The notes: generated by a model not told the origin, from the letters alone. Shown: positions 26,028 through 35,562, counted from the stretch's first letter. The stretch: 35,562 nucleotides of DNA from an uncultured Bacteroides sp. (GCA_945865495.1 CAMBEF010000004.1:1-35562), one strand, 5' to 3'. Numbers and translations are program-made.

Positions 26028-27848
26028 ATGAACAATAACAGATTTAATGGCATGTGGCTGTATCTTGTGATACTGCTTATAGCAGCATGCGCGGTATTCT
26101 CATTACACGGGACAAGGTCGGATGAGCGTACACAGTATTCATATCAGCAGCTGACGGAGGATATTGCGGATAATAATATCAGCAATATAGTTATTCAGCA
26201 GAATGAGCAGGTCCCTACGGGAAAGCTTACGGTAACCCTTAAGTCATCATCAGACGGTGCTGACAGGGTTATGTATGTGTCAGATGTCAACGCAATACAG
26301 GAGTTACTTAATTCTAATGATATTAATTATCAGATGAGGGACGTTAAGGTTGAGAACTCATGGCTTTCAATTCTTCTTCCATGTGCAATGTCACTGATTG
26401 TAGTGATATTCCTGTTCTTTATGATGACAAGACAGGCATCCGGCGGAAGTAATGCCAAGATGATGAATTTTGGAAAAAGCCGTGCCAAGATGATTATTAA
26501 TCCGGATAAGCTTGTTAAGTTCAGTGATGTTGCGGGACTTGATGAGGAGAAGGAAGAACTGGAAGAGATAGTAGATTTCCTTAAGGATCCGCAGAAGTAT
26601 ACTAATCTTGGAGCAAGAATACCTAAGGGCGTAATACTTACGGGTGCTCCCGGTACAGGTAAGACAATGCTTGCCAAGGCAGTAGCGGGAGAGGCGGGAG
26701 TTCCGTTCTTCAGTATATCCGGTTCTGATTTTGTTGAGATGTTTGTCGGTGTAGGCGCATCAAGAGTCAGGGATCTCTTTGAAGATGCCAAGCATAACGC
26801 TCCGTGTATAGTATTTATCGATGAGATAGATGCAGTCGCAAGAAGGCGTGGAACCGGAATGGGCGGCGGACACGATGAGAGAGAGCAGACACTCAACCAG
26901 ATGCTTGTTGAGATGGACGGATTCGGTGTTAATGAAGGCATTATCGTAATGGCAGCAACTAACCGTGTTGATATCCTTGATCCCGCAATCCTGCGTCCGG
27001 GACGCTTTGACCGTAAGATTGTTGTGGGAAGACCTGATGTTAAGGGCAGACTTGAGATACTTAAGGTTCATGCACGTAAGAAGCCGCTGGGAGATGATGT
27101 TGATCTTGACAGCCTTTCGAGAACAACAGCAGGCTTTACCGGAGCAGATCTGGAGAATCTTCTTAACGAGGCTGCAATATATGCGGCTAAGAACGGCCGC
27201 AGATATATAAGCAATTCGGATGTTAATTATGCATTTGTCAAGGTTGGTATCGGCGTTGAGAAGAAGAGTAGAATAATATCGGAAAAAGAGAAGAAGATTA
27301 CGGCTTACCATGAGGCCGGTCATGCAATCCTGTTCCATGTTCTGCCGGATGTCGGCCCGGTTCATACAATATCAATCATTCCTACGGGGCTTGGGGCAGC
27401 AGGATACACAATGCCGCTTCCTGAAAAAGATGAGATGTTCAATACTAAGGGCAAGATGATTCAGAATATAATCGTAAGCCTTGGCGGACGTGTAGCTGAG
27501 GAGCTTGTGTTTGATGACATCACAACCGGCGCTTCACAGGATATTAAGCAGGCAACACAGACCGCACGTTCAATGGTAACCAAGTATGGATTCTCCAAGG
27601 AGCTTGGACTTATCAATTATGATGATGACAGTGATGAGGTATTCATCGGAAGAGACCTTGCACATGCAAGACCTTACAGTGAGGCGGTAGCAGGCAAGAT
27701 TGATGATGAGATCAAGGAGATAATAGACGACTGCTATAAGCAGGCATCGGATATAATTGCAAAGCACCGCGATGTTCTTGACAGATGTGCGGAGCTTCTG
27801 ATAGAAAAAGAAAAAGTTACAAGAGAAGAATTTGAGGCGCTGTTTTAA
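26028..27848 (+). CDS. ftsH: ATP-dependent zinc metalloprotease FtsH
   Basis: [56 protein letters not shown] zinc motif, two N-terminal TM segments. Confidence 0.97.
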   Translation: MNNNRFNGMWLYLVILLIAACAVFSLHGTRSDERTQYSYQQLTEDIADNNISNIVIQQNEQVPTGKLTVTLKSSSDGADRVMYVSDVNAIQELLNSNDINYQMRDVKVENSWLSILLPCAMSLIVVIFLFFMMTRQASGGSNAKMMNFGKSRAKMIINPDKLVKFSDVAGLDEEKEELEEIVDFLKDPQKYTNLGARIPKGVILTGAPGTGKTMLAKAVAGEAGVPFFSISGSDFVEMFVGVGASRVRDLFEDAKHNAPCIVFIDEIDAVARRRGTGMGGGHDEREQTLNQMLVEMDGFGVNEGIIVMAATNRVDILDPAILRPGRFDRKIVVGRPDVKGRLEILKVHARKKPLGDDVDLDSLSRTTAGFTGADLENLLNEAAIYAAKNGRRYISNSDVNYAFVKVGIGVEKKSRIISEKEKKITAYHEAGHAILFHVLPDVGPVHTISIIPTGLGAAGYTMPLPEKDEMFNTKGKMIQNIIVSLGGRVAEELVFDDITTGASQDIKQATQTARSMVTKYGFSKELGLINYDDDSDEVFIGRDLAHARPYSEAVAGKIDDEIKEIIDDCYKQASDIIAKHRDVLDRCAELLIEKEKVTREEFEALF

Positions 27849-28053
27849 TATAAAAATGTATTGGCAGGCATTGTAACAGGTCATATGTATTTGAGTGTAT
27901 ACAACAAATTCGACATTTTGCACAAAAAAATATGTCAAATTTTGTTACATTTGTGACCACTTACAGTAGACGCGATGCTATAATAAATATTGTAAAAACC
28001 CCCCAATACATTATTTATATATTACACCCCATAATAAGTGAAATACCTTCTCC

Positions 28054-28084
28054 AAAAAGGACAGCCTGCAACGCTGTCCTTTTT
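28054..28084 (+). terminator. Rho-independent terminator downstream of ftsH
   Basis: AAAAAGGACAGC ctgcaac GCTGTCCTTTTT. Confidence 0.8.
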
Positions 28085-28188
28085 GCATGTCTTTTTTTAC
28101 AAGTTACTTTTTCCTTGAATTATCCCCCGTTTCGTTATAAAATTAATCTGTATATGTTGTAGTTTTGGAAGGAGAGCGGTCCCGATCT

Positions 28189-30303
28189 ATGCGAATTACT
28201 AAGAATTTTGATGGCATGACGGTTTGTGAGAAGAGGCTTAATTATCTCATGAATGTTAAGCCTGTACTTAATATACATGCCATATTCAGTGATGCAGGTC
28301 CGGAATACAGAATTCCACCAGAGCCTGATAAGGATGAGAATGTGAAGCTTAGGCTTAGAACAGCAAGATACAACATCGACGAAGCCTGCGTTGTGGTTAA
28401 CAATAACAGAATTGCCATGCACAGGGCATTTTCTAATGAGCTGTTTGACTTCTATGAGGCAGAGATTAATGTCGGAAGTGAGAAGCTTTATTATTACTAT
28501 GAAGTACGCGTTGGAAAGGTTGTATGTTATTATAACCAGATTGGCGTTATGAGAGATCTTAACCCATTCTACAATTTTCAGATAATGCCGGGCTTTAAGA
28601 CCCCACAGTGGGCCAAGGGAGCTGTCATGTATCAGATTTTTGTTGATCGTTTTTGTAATGGGGATAAGACCAATGATGTGCTTACTAATGAATATGCATA
28701 TATCGGTCAGCATGTTGAACGTGTAGAGGAATGGGATTCAAGACCTAATGAGATGGATGTGCGCCGCTTCTATGGCGGTGATCTTCAGGGTGTTATGGAT
28801 AAGCTTGATTATCTTCAGAATCTCGGTGTTGACGTAATATATTTTAATCCATTATTTGTATCACCGTCTAATCACAAGTATGATATTCAGGACTATGATT
28901 ATATAGACCCACATATCGGTAAGATTACAGATGATGGCGGAAGTCTGCTTGGCGAGGGGGATAATGACAATACAAAGGCTTCAAGATATATAAAGAGAGT
29001 TACGGGAAAGAACAATCTCGAAGCAAGCAATGAGTTCTTTGCGCAGCTTGTGAGTGAAGCGCACAGAAGGAACATGAAGGTCATTATTGACGGAGTTTTC
29101 AATCATTGCGGTTCGTTCAACAAATGGCTTGACAGAGAACATATATATTATGCATCAGATGAGAATTATGAGAAGGGGGCATATGTAGACCACAACAGCC
29201 CTTACCATGATTTCTTCAAATTCTACGGAGATACATGGCCTGATAATAATTCATATGACAGCTGGTGGGGCAATGATACGCTTCCGAAGCTTAATTATCA
29301 GGGTTCACCAAAACTTGAAGAATATATACTGAGAATAGCAGCTAAGTGGGTATCGGCACCGTATAATGTCGACGGCTGGAGACTTGATGTGGCGGCAGAC
29401 CTTGGATATGGTACGGAGTATAACCATGAGTTCTGGCGCAAGTTCCGTAATGTCGTGAAGAAAGCTAACCCGGATGCGCTTATTCTTGCTGAGAATTATG
29501 GAGATTCGTATGACTGGCTGCAGGGTGACCAGTGGGATACCATAATGAATTACGATGCATTTATGGAACCTGTTACATGGTTCCTTACAGGAATGCAGAA
29601 GCACAGCGATGAATTCAGGCAGGATATGCTTGGTAATGTAGATAATTTCTTTGGTGTAATGAATCACAATATGGCAAGAATGGGAGGACAGGCAGTTGGC
29701 ATTGCCATGAATGAACTGTCTAACCACGACCATTCAAGATTTCTTACAAGAACAAACAGGACTGTCGGAAGGCTTGCATCAAAAGGTTCAGATGCTGCAT
29801 CCCAGGGCATCAATAAAGCCGTATTTATGGAGGGAGTAGTTATCCAGATGACATGGCCGGGCGCGCCGACGATATATTATGGTGACGAAGCCGGTGTGTG
29901 TGGATGGACTGATCCTGATAACAGAAGGACATATCCGTGGGGACATGAAGATAAGGAACTTATAGCATTTCACAAGGATATAATAGCTGTACACAAATCA
30001 AGTCCTGCGCTTATGCACGGGTCATATAAGATGCTTGTGGCAGAACATAATCTTATATGCTACGGAAGATTCTGTGGAGATGATGCGGTTATCGTTGTCA
30101 TTAACAACAGTGATGATGAGAGACGCGTGAATATACCGGCATGGCAGACTGGACTTACTTCACAGGATGATGTGGAGCAGGTGCTTGTGACGTACGATGG
30201 CGGATATAGCACGGAACGTCTTGGATACAGTGTACCGGGGGGATATCTGGATCTGGGATTAAGAAGAAAATCTGCGGTAATACTAAGAAAGATACATTAT
30301 TAG
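28189..30303 (+). CDS. Glycoside hydrolase family 13 (neopullulanase / alpha-glucosidase type), intracellular
   Basis: GAVMYQIFVDRFCNGDKTND, VDVIYFNPLFVSPSNHKYD, VDGWRLDVAADL, LILAENYGD, NELSNHDHSRFL; start 28189 behind ggaaggag RBS; no signal peptide. Confidence 0.93.
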   Translation: MRITKNFDGMTVCEKRLNYLMNVKPVLNIHAIFSDAGPEYRIPPEPDKDENVKLRLRTARYNIDEACVVVNNNRIAMHRAFSNELFDFYEAEINVGSEKLYYYYEVRVGKVVCYYNQIGVMRDLNPFYNFQIMPGFKTPQWAKGAVMYQIFVDRFCNGDKTNDVLTNEYAYIGQHVERVEEWDSRPNEMDVRRFYGGDLQGVMDKLDYLQNLGVDVIYFNPLFVSPSNHKYDIQDYDYIDPHIGKITDDGGSLLGEGDNDNTKASRYIKRVTGKNNLEASNEFFAQLVSEAHRRNMKVIIDGVFNHCGSFNKWLDREHIYYASDENYEKGAYVDHNSPYHDFFKFYGDTWPDNNSYDSWWGNDTLPKLNYQGSPKLEEYILRIAAKWVSAPYNVDGWRLDVAADLGYGTEYNHEFWRKFRNVVKKANPDALILAENYGDSYDWLQGDQWDTIMNYDAFMEPVTWFLTGMQKHSDEFRQDMLGNVDNFFGVMNHNMARMGGQAVGIAMNELSNHDHSRFLTRTNRTVGRLASKGSDAASQGINKAVFMEGVVIQMTWPGAPTIYYGDEAGVCGWTDPDNRRTYPWGHEDKELIAFHKDIIAVHKSSPALMHGSYKMLVAEHNLICYGRFCGDDAVIVVINNSDDERRVNIPAWQTGLTSQDDVEQVLVTYDGGYSTERLGYSVPGGYLDLGLRRKSAVILRKIHY

Positions 30304-30315
30304 ATTGGAGAATAT

Positions 30316-31581
30316 ATGGATAAGAGAGATAACGAATTAAATAATATACAGAATTCACAGGAAGGTCAGGAGAGCAGGCCTAAGGCTGATGGAATGAGTG
30401 AGCCGAGAAGACTTGCTAAGTCAGTTCCACCTTCATCGGGTACACCGAGACGTCCGCGCCAGCAGGGACAGCAGGCAAAGCAGGGAACAGGAAGTACATC
30501 TTCAGGTGCAGCGAGACGTCCACGCCCACAGGGACAGCAGAGTGGAGAGAGAAGTACTGCCGGACAGGGAAGAAGCCCGCAGAGGCAGTCAAGACCGGGC
30601 CAGAGCAGGCCGGACGTAAGACAGGAACAGAACAGACCGAGAAGAATGCCTAATCCTGATGCACAGGCAAAGAAAGCCGAAGGACGCAGATATATACCTC
30701 TTGATGAGGCGGATGACAGCCGTTTTACCGACATTAAGCTGAATAAGAAGATGCGTACATGGAACAAATATAAGAACTATATATTCGGCGGTATTGCGAT
30801 TATAGTTCTTGTGGTAATAGTGGCATTCAGTGTCCGTTCATGTGCCAATGATAAGAAGCAGGAGGAAGAGTCACTCTATTCAAAGCCTTCAATGGGACCG
30901 CTTCAGGTAACGCAGGGGGCTGATACCCAGACCCAGACACAGGCATCAACAGAAGTGCAGACAACAACACAGGCAGCTACACAGGCAGCGGGAGGAGTTG
31001 TATCCACTACTAAGACAGCTGCGGCTGAGGACTTTACAAGTGAAGCATCTTACAGCAAGAGTGTATTTATCGGTGATACGATTGTATCGGGAATGGAATA
31101 CTATAAGTATCTGGGCTCAGATAAGATAATAGCTGATACTAACCTTACTGCATCAAAAGCAGCGGATAAGGTGAGCCAGCTTGCATCATCTAATCCTGAG
31201 AAGGTATATATCATGCTTGGACTTAATGACCTTAACTACAACTCCAAGACGGTAGATTCGATTGCACAGGATTTTGCAAGCCTTATTACACAGATTAAGC
31301 AGACTGTTCCGGCAGCAAAGATATATCTTGTTTCTGTAACGCCTATAACAAAGGCATGTGAGAGCAAAAGCAACATCTACATTACAATGAGTAATGTAGA
31401 GGCACTTAATACAAAGTTAAAAGAGATTGCAGCAACATCAGGGGCAACATTTACAGATATTAATTCTGCATTCCAGGATTCTTCAGGATATCTTAATTCA
31501 GCAGTTACAGGCAATGGATATAACCTTAAGAATGAGTATTACGGATTCCTTCTGAATACGCTTGCAGAGATGACTAAGTAA
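30316..31581 (+). CDS. Membrane-anchored SGNH/GDSL-like protein with a basic disordered cytoplasmic N-terminus
   Basis: RRPRQQGQQ...ARRPRPQGQQ low-complexity region, one TM (YIFGGIAIIVLVVIVAFSV), Thr/Gln-rich linker, C-terminal SGNH fold pattern (SVFIGDTIVSG; YIMLGLNDL). Confidence 0.8.
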   Translation: MDKRDNELNNIQNSQEGQESRPKADGMSEPRRLAKSVPPSSGTPRRPRQQGQQAKQGTGSTSSGAARRPRPQGQQSGERSTAGQGRSPQRQSRPGQSRPDVRQEQNRPRRMPNPDAQAKKAEGRRYIPLDEADDSRFTDIKLNKKMRTWNKYKNYIFGGIAIIVLVVIVAFSVRSCANDKKQEEESLYSKPSMGPLQVTQGADTQTQTQASTEVQTTTQAATQAAGGVVSTTKTAAAEDFTSEASYSKSVFIGDTIVSGMEYYKYLGSDKIIADTNLTASKAADKVSQLASSNPEKVYIMLGLNDLNYNSKTVDSIAQDFASLITQIKQTVPAAKIYLVSVTPITKACESKSNIYITMSNVEALNTKLKEIAATSGATFTDINSAFQDSSGYLNSAVTGNGYNLKNEYYGFLLNTLAEMTK

Positions 31582-31597
31582 GAGCGGAGCGCAAAGG

Positions 31598-32341
31598 ATG
31601 AATTTTCATGTATTAACATTGTTTCCACAGATGATACTTGACGGGATGAATACAAGTATTATGGGAAGGGCAATCAGCAAAGGAAAGCTTTCAGTTGATG
31701 CTGTGAATATCAGGGATTTTTCAACTAATAAGCATATGAAGGTTGATGACTACACATATGGAGGCGGGGCAGGAATGCTTATGCAGGCTGCTCCGGTATG
31801 TGCGGCATATCGTTCAGTTGAAGAACGCATAGGAAGTAAGCCGAGGGTTGTGTATCTTACACCGCAGGGCCGGGTGTTTAACCAGCAGATGGCATGGGAA
31901 CTTGCCCAGGAGGACGAACTTGTATTTCTGTGCGGACATTATGAAGGTATTGACGAGAGAGCACTTGAGATGATAGTTACGGATTATGTATCTATAGGTG
32001 ACTATGTTCTCACAGGCGGTGAGCTTCCGGCGATGGTTGTTATGGATGCCGTGGCGAGACTTGTGCCGGGCGTGCTTAATAACGATGAGTCAGCTCAGTT
32101 TGAAAGCTTCCACGACAATCTGCTTGAGTATCCGCAATATACACGACCTGAGGAATTCGAGGGCAGGAAAGTTCCGCCGGTTCTTCTGTGCGGTGACCAT
32201 GCTAAGGTTGAAGCATGGAGACTTGAACAGTCAATTGAGAGAACTAAAAAGTTCAGACCGGATCTGTACGAAAAGTACAGGCAGGAGCATCCGGAAGACA
32301 CAGGAGTTAAGAAAAAGAGACGTAAAAACAGCCAGTCATAA
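31598..32341 (+). CDS. trmD: tRNA (guanine-N1)-methyltransferase
   Basis: MNFHVLTLFPQMILDGMNTSIMGRAISKGKLSVDAVNIRDFS, DDYTYGGGAGMLMQ, GHYEGIDERALEMIVTDYVSIGDYVLTGGELPAM. Confidence 0.97.
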   Translation: MNFHVLTLFPQMILDGMNTSIMGRAISKGKLSVDAVNIRDFSTNKHMKVDDYTYGGGAGMLMQAAPVCAAYRSVEERIGSKPRVVYLTPQGRVFNQQMAWELAQEDELVFLCGHYEGIDERALEMIVTDYVSIGDYVLTGGELPAMVVMDAVARLVPGVLNNDESAQFESFHDNLLEYPQYTRPEEFEGRKVPPVLLCGDHAKVEAWRLEQSIERTKKFRPDLYEKYRQEHPEDTGVKKKRRKNSQS

Positions 32342-32367
32342 GCTGATGCACAGGAATGGAGAATGGT

Positions 32368-33756
32368 ATGATTATATCAGGGGATTACATGACCGGTAAG
32401 GTCACTATTGATAAAGATTTTGTGATACGTCAGGGCGAAGGAGAATATTACAGAATATTTGTAGATGAGAATATCACCAGCCTCAGGCAGAAGATGCACG
32501 CTGATGATATTGCCCGTTTGGAAGCTGCAATGGCACAGATGGGAAAGCTTGATGTTAATGCAATTGCTGTAAGGATGACAATGCGGGGAGAGGAGTACCA
32601 CTGGATACTTATGATACTCTCATATTCCGTGCTTGAAGAGAAGGGCAGCAGGCTTATTGATGTATCGCTTCAGGATATAGTGCCGGTATGGTCTGACGGA
32701 GGCAAAGAAAAGACACATATATCTGCTGATGAAGATCCGGGAACAGGACTTCTCAATAAGCGCGCGGTTACTGAGTATGCAAAAGACCTTATTGACCTTG
32801 GAAGATCCGGATGTAATGTTACCATTGCCATAATTGATATAGATGATTTCAAGACAATTAATGATACATATGGACACAGCTTTGGGGACGAAGTGCTGAT
32901 AAAAGTCGCAGAGATTATCCAGACTGCGATCGGAGATAAGGGCGTTGCCGGTAGAATCGGTGGTGACGAGATGTTTATAGTCCTCAAGGACATGAAGTCG
33001 CGTGATGAGATACGCCTGATTCTCAAAGAGATAAGAACTAATATAGAATGGGCGTACAAGAACGGAGAATATTCTGACCTTGTAACAACATGCTCGATAG
33101 GCTGTGCAACATATCCTGCGGATGCGGATAACTTTGCGGATCTGTTCAATGTTGCGGATAAGCTCCTGTACCTTGCAAAAGAGAAAGGCAAGAACAGATA
33201 TATAATTTATGAGGAAGAAGTCCACGGACAGTATGTAAGAGGCACGGGAGAAGCGCAGGAGCGCGTAAAAGACGTCCTCAAGTATAATAAGCTTGGAATG
33301 GTACTTGAGATAATGGATGGCTTTGCGTTCGGTGACCAATTCACATTAAAGGATATATGTGAGAAGATTGGGCCGTGCTTTGAACTTGAGAACATAAGCG
33401 TATATACGGGACCTGACTGGAAACGTCAGGCTATGTGGGGAATATTCAAGGACGAAGAGCTTCAGATACCTTATATAGATAATCCTGAATATCTTGAATG
33501 TTTTGACAGGTATAATATATTTGCAATAAACAGTCTGCAGAGCATTAAGCCAAGATGCAGGCAACTGTATGATACGCTTGCATCACAGAAGATAAGTGCT
33601 TCCGTGCATTATCTTATAGGCACGGCTGACAAGCCTGTGGGCCTTATAACATTTAATAAGAGCAAGCTGGCTAAAAAATGGGCTAACTGGGATATAGACT
33701 GGTTGTGTATATTAGCCCATATGATTAAAAGGAGAATATTCGGTAAGGAATATTAG
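32368..33756 (+). CDS. GGDEF-domain protein (putative diguanylate cyclase, GGDEM variant) with N-terminal sensory and C-terminal GAF-like regions
   Basis: TGLLNKRAVTEYAKDLI...IDIDDFKTINDTYGHSFGDEVLIKVAEII...AGRIGGDEMFIVL; C-terminal 170 aa not part of GGDEF. Start 32356 or 32368 uncertain. Confidence 0.85.
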   Translation: MIISGDYMTGKVTIDKDFVIRQGEGEYYRIFVDENITSLRQKMHADDIARLEAAMAQMGKLDVNAIAVRMTMRGEEYHWILMILSYSVLEEKGSRLIDVSLQDIVPVWSDGGKEKTHISADEDPGTGLLNKRAVTEYAKDLIDLGRSGCNVTIAIIDIDDFKTINDTYGHSFGDEVLIKVAEIIQTAIGDKGVAGRIGGDEMFIVLKDMKSRDEIRLILKEIRTNIEWAYKNGEYSDLVTTCSIGCATYPADADNFADLFNVADKLLYLAKEKGKNRYIIYEEEVHGQYVRGTGEAQERVKDVLKYNKLGMVLEIMDGFAFGDQFTLKDICEKIGPCFELENISVYTGPDWKRQAMWGIFKDEELQIPYIDNPEYLECFDRYNIFAINSLQSIKPRCRQLYDTLASQKISASVHYLIGTADKPVGLITFNKSKLAKKWANWDIDWLCILAHMIKRRIFGKEY

Positions 33757-33773
33757 ACAGGAAATACAAAGGT

Positions 33774-34486
33774 ATGATAGATACATATGTTGCCATAGAC
33801 CTGGAGACAACCGGAACCAATCCGGCTGAGGACAGGATAATTGAGGTAGGAGCGGCAAGAGTAGAGTGCGGTCGGGTTGTAAGTACATTTTCAACATTTG
33901 TTAATCCGCAGATATCAATAAGTCCGAGAATAACAGCGCTTACGGGGATTACGGATGAAGATGTTGCAGATGCACCGGTAATTACCGACATAATAGCTGA
34001 TATAATTGCATATACAAGTGATGTTCCGATTCTTGGACATAATGTGATATTTGATTACAGCTTCATTAAAAAAGCAGCAGTTAACAGCAGGCTTGAATAG
34101 CAAAAGAGGGAATTGACACACTTAAGATTGCACGAAGGATTCTTCCGGATGTTCCGCATAAGAATCTTCCGGCACTGTGTGAGCATTTTAAGATAGACCC
34201 GGGCAAGAGCCACAGGGCGCTTGATGACGCGATAAGTGCGTCGAAACTGTATTATGCACTGTATGCTGTTAATCCGGAAGATGAGATGTTCAATAAGGCG
34301 ATGATCCTTAACTATAGCGTTAAGAAGGATTCTCCCATAACGCCGGCACAGAAAAAATACCTTATGGCACTTGCGCAATACCATAACGTGGCGGTAACGG
34401 TTCCAATAGATGGTATGACGAAGAGTCAGGCTTCACGCATGATTGACGGTATTATCGGACAGTATGGCAAGATTCCGGTACGCTAA
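33774..34486 (+). pseudogene. DnaQ-like 3'-5' exonuclease interrupted by a frameshift
   Basis: Frame 1: YVAIDLETTGTNPAEDRIIEVGAARVE...VPILGHNVIFDYSFIKKAAVNSRLE* (stop TAG 34098-34100); -1 frame continues AKEGIDTLKIARRILPDVPHKNLPALCEHFKIDPGKSHRALDDAISASKLYYALYAVNPEDEMFNKAMIL... to 34486. Confidence 0.85.
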
Positions 34487-34494
34487 GTACACGG

Positions 34495-35091
34495 TCATGC
34501 ATTCAGCTCATCCATTTTTTTGAGAATATATTTTTTCATCGGGGTGTTCAGCATATGAACGCGGTTACGGAGATTGTTGAATTTGTCTGAATCTCCGTTT
34601 TTTATATAGCAGGATGCCAGCAGAATGTAGTTGCTGCTTGTGTCAGTACCGCATTCGATTCCGAATTCAAGGACACGGACTGCTTCGTCAATATGGTCTT
34701 CGTTAATGAGCTGCTCACCCCACTTTACTATGGTGGCGGTAAGTGACGCATAATTATTATCATACTCAGAGAGAGCGGGCAGATTGGCAGCACCGTAAGC
34801 AAGCTTAAGGTCTGTGTTGGTTATCCCCTGAAGATTTACTATCCTGCATGATGCGAGATGTCTGATTGTTTCCTGGCAGGAAGCAATTTCTTTTGAAGGA
34901 TTTGTAAAAAAAGGTAGGGAATCAAGCGGGATTGTGATATAATCAAGAGAATCAAGGCTCTGCCGTCTTGTGGAGTTGGCTTTGGATTCACGCTCAAGAT
35001 AAGCTGATTCGGATAATCTGTCACGGCGGTAAGTGTATTTTGCAAAAGCCGTGAATGCAAGTGAAAGAATCAGAACAATAATAAATATCAT
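34495..35091 (-). CDS. Hypothetical membrane-anchored protein with TPR-like C-terminus
   Basis: MIFIIVLILSLAFTAFAKYTY anchor; C-terminus WGEQLINEDHIDEAVRVLEFGIECGTDTSSNYILLASCYIKNGD resembles TPR helices; start 35091 preferred over 35253. Confidence 0.7.
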   Translation of the reverse strand: MIFIIVLILSLAFTAFAKYTYRRDRLSESAYLERESKANSTRRQSLDSLDYITIPLDSLPFFTNPSKEIASCQETIRHLASCRIVNLQGITNTDLKLAYGAANLPALSEYDNNYASLTATIVKWGEQLINEDHIDEAVRVLEFGIECGTDTSSNYILLASCYIKNGDSDKFNNLRNRVHMLNTPMKKYILKKMDELNA

Positions 35092-35116
35092 CGAAAACCT
35101 CCCGAAAGGAATAATT

Positions 35117-35230
35117 ATGATTAATTTTACAAGCAAAAAGAATAAAAAAATCCTTGTTGTAGTAATATCTATAATGATAATAGCGATGGTAGCACCGCTT
35201 GTGTTAAGTTCGGTACTTGGAATATTGTAA
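35117..35230 (+). CDS. Small (37 aa) single-pass membrane protein
   Basis: MINFTSKKNKKILVVVISIMIIAMVAPLVLSSVLGIL; gaaagga RBS; divergent from the neighbouring gene. Confidence 0.55.
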   Translation: MINFTSKKNKKILVVVISIMIIAMVAPLVLSSVLGIL

Positions 35231-35313
35231 TACCTGCACTGTGTGGCTGTCAATTACAATGCTTATGCACAAACTTGAGATGCGCATAAAGTAGCGCAGG
35301 AATGGAGATTATT

Positions 35314-35562
35314 ATGCTCTCGGATACAGTTTTCAGAAGAAGCGTTCTTAAAAATATAACTGAATACAGATCAGGCAGTCAGGGCATATTATCGGCAGTC
35401 AGCAATGGAAGATATGCAGTTATTGATGCATGTAATGCTCTTGCGTGCTGCAAAGGGGTGGCGGAAGGCATTAATGCGGCGGTTACAATCCCTGACAGCT
35501 ATGATGAGAAGTTACTCAAAAAGCTCATTGCGGATATAGATGCGCAGTGCAGAATATGCGGG
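35314..35562 (+). CDS. Hypothetical protein, 3' end outside window
   Basis: Open reading frame MLSDTVFRRSVLKNITEYRSGSQGILSAVSNGRYAVIDACNALACCKGVAEGINAAVTIPDSYDEKLLKKLIADIDAQCRICG...; aggaatggag RBS; no stop before window end. Confidence 0.6.
   Translation, partial: MLSDTVFRRSVLKNITEYRSGSQGILSAVSNGRYAVIDACNALACCKGVAEGINAAVTIPDSYDEKLLKKLIADIDAQCRICG

Noticed and set aside
32620-33339. 239-aa minus-strand ORF opposite the GGDEF gene
   Set aside because: Shadow ORF; plus-strand motifs are unambiguous.
34085-34105. Programmed -1 ribosomal frameshift in the exonuclease gene
   Set aside because: No slippery heptamer or obvious downstream pseudoknot; a simple indel is more economical.
1-35562. CRISPR arrays, tRNA/rRNA genes, prophage or a full transposon
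   Set aside because: No regularly spaced repeats, no tRNA cloverleaf/CCA patterns recognised, no transposase, integrase or phage structural gene among the translations.

Overview
The window looks like Firmicutes/Clostridia chromosome, most likely Lachnospiraceae (inferred from gene content and synteny, not searched). Main blocks, left to right. (1) A Ktr/Trk K+ uptake pair followed by a KdpD-like kinase lacking the usual KdpD N-terminus and a KdpE-like regulator. (2) A Na+-dependent SNF-family transporter with a 195-bp MITE-like element upstream; the element has 17-bp imperfect terminal inverted repeats and a perfect 7-bp flanking direct repeat. (3) A stand-alone DAK/FakA-like domain and an MCP-YcgR/PilZ fusion. 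(4) An anaerobic cobalamin cluster (cbiF, cbiG, cbiH, cbiJ-E-T fusion, cbiK-L fusion) that starts directly behind a terminator. (5) A scarred accessory stretch, about 14.56-19.56 kb, with an ABC-transporter fragment, an HTH + HipA-like pair whose kinase carries an out-of-frame internal deletion, GNAT and unknown C-terminal remnants, YwqG, a nitrilase, and a DUF4143 ATPase preceded by two matched 33-bp inverted-repeat units. (6) A conserved sporulation/housekeeping block (spoVT, mazG, hup, S4 protein, yabP, yabQ, divIC, spoIIE, tilS, hpt, ftsH) with recognisable sigma-G-like and Spo0A-like promoter signals and a SpoIIE that lacks its membrane domain. (7) A GH13 glucosidase, a membrane-anchored SGNH-like protein whose catalytic triad appears replaced, trmD, a GGDEF protein, a frameshifted DnaQ-like exonuclease and small membrane proteins. 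I saw no CRISPR array, rRNA or tRNA. All calls come from reading translations and DNA by eye; no database searches were run.
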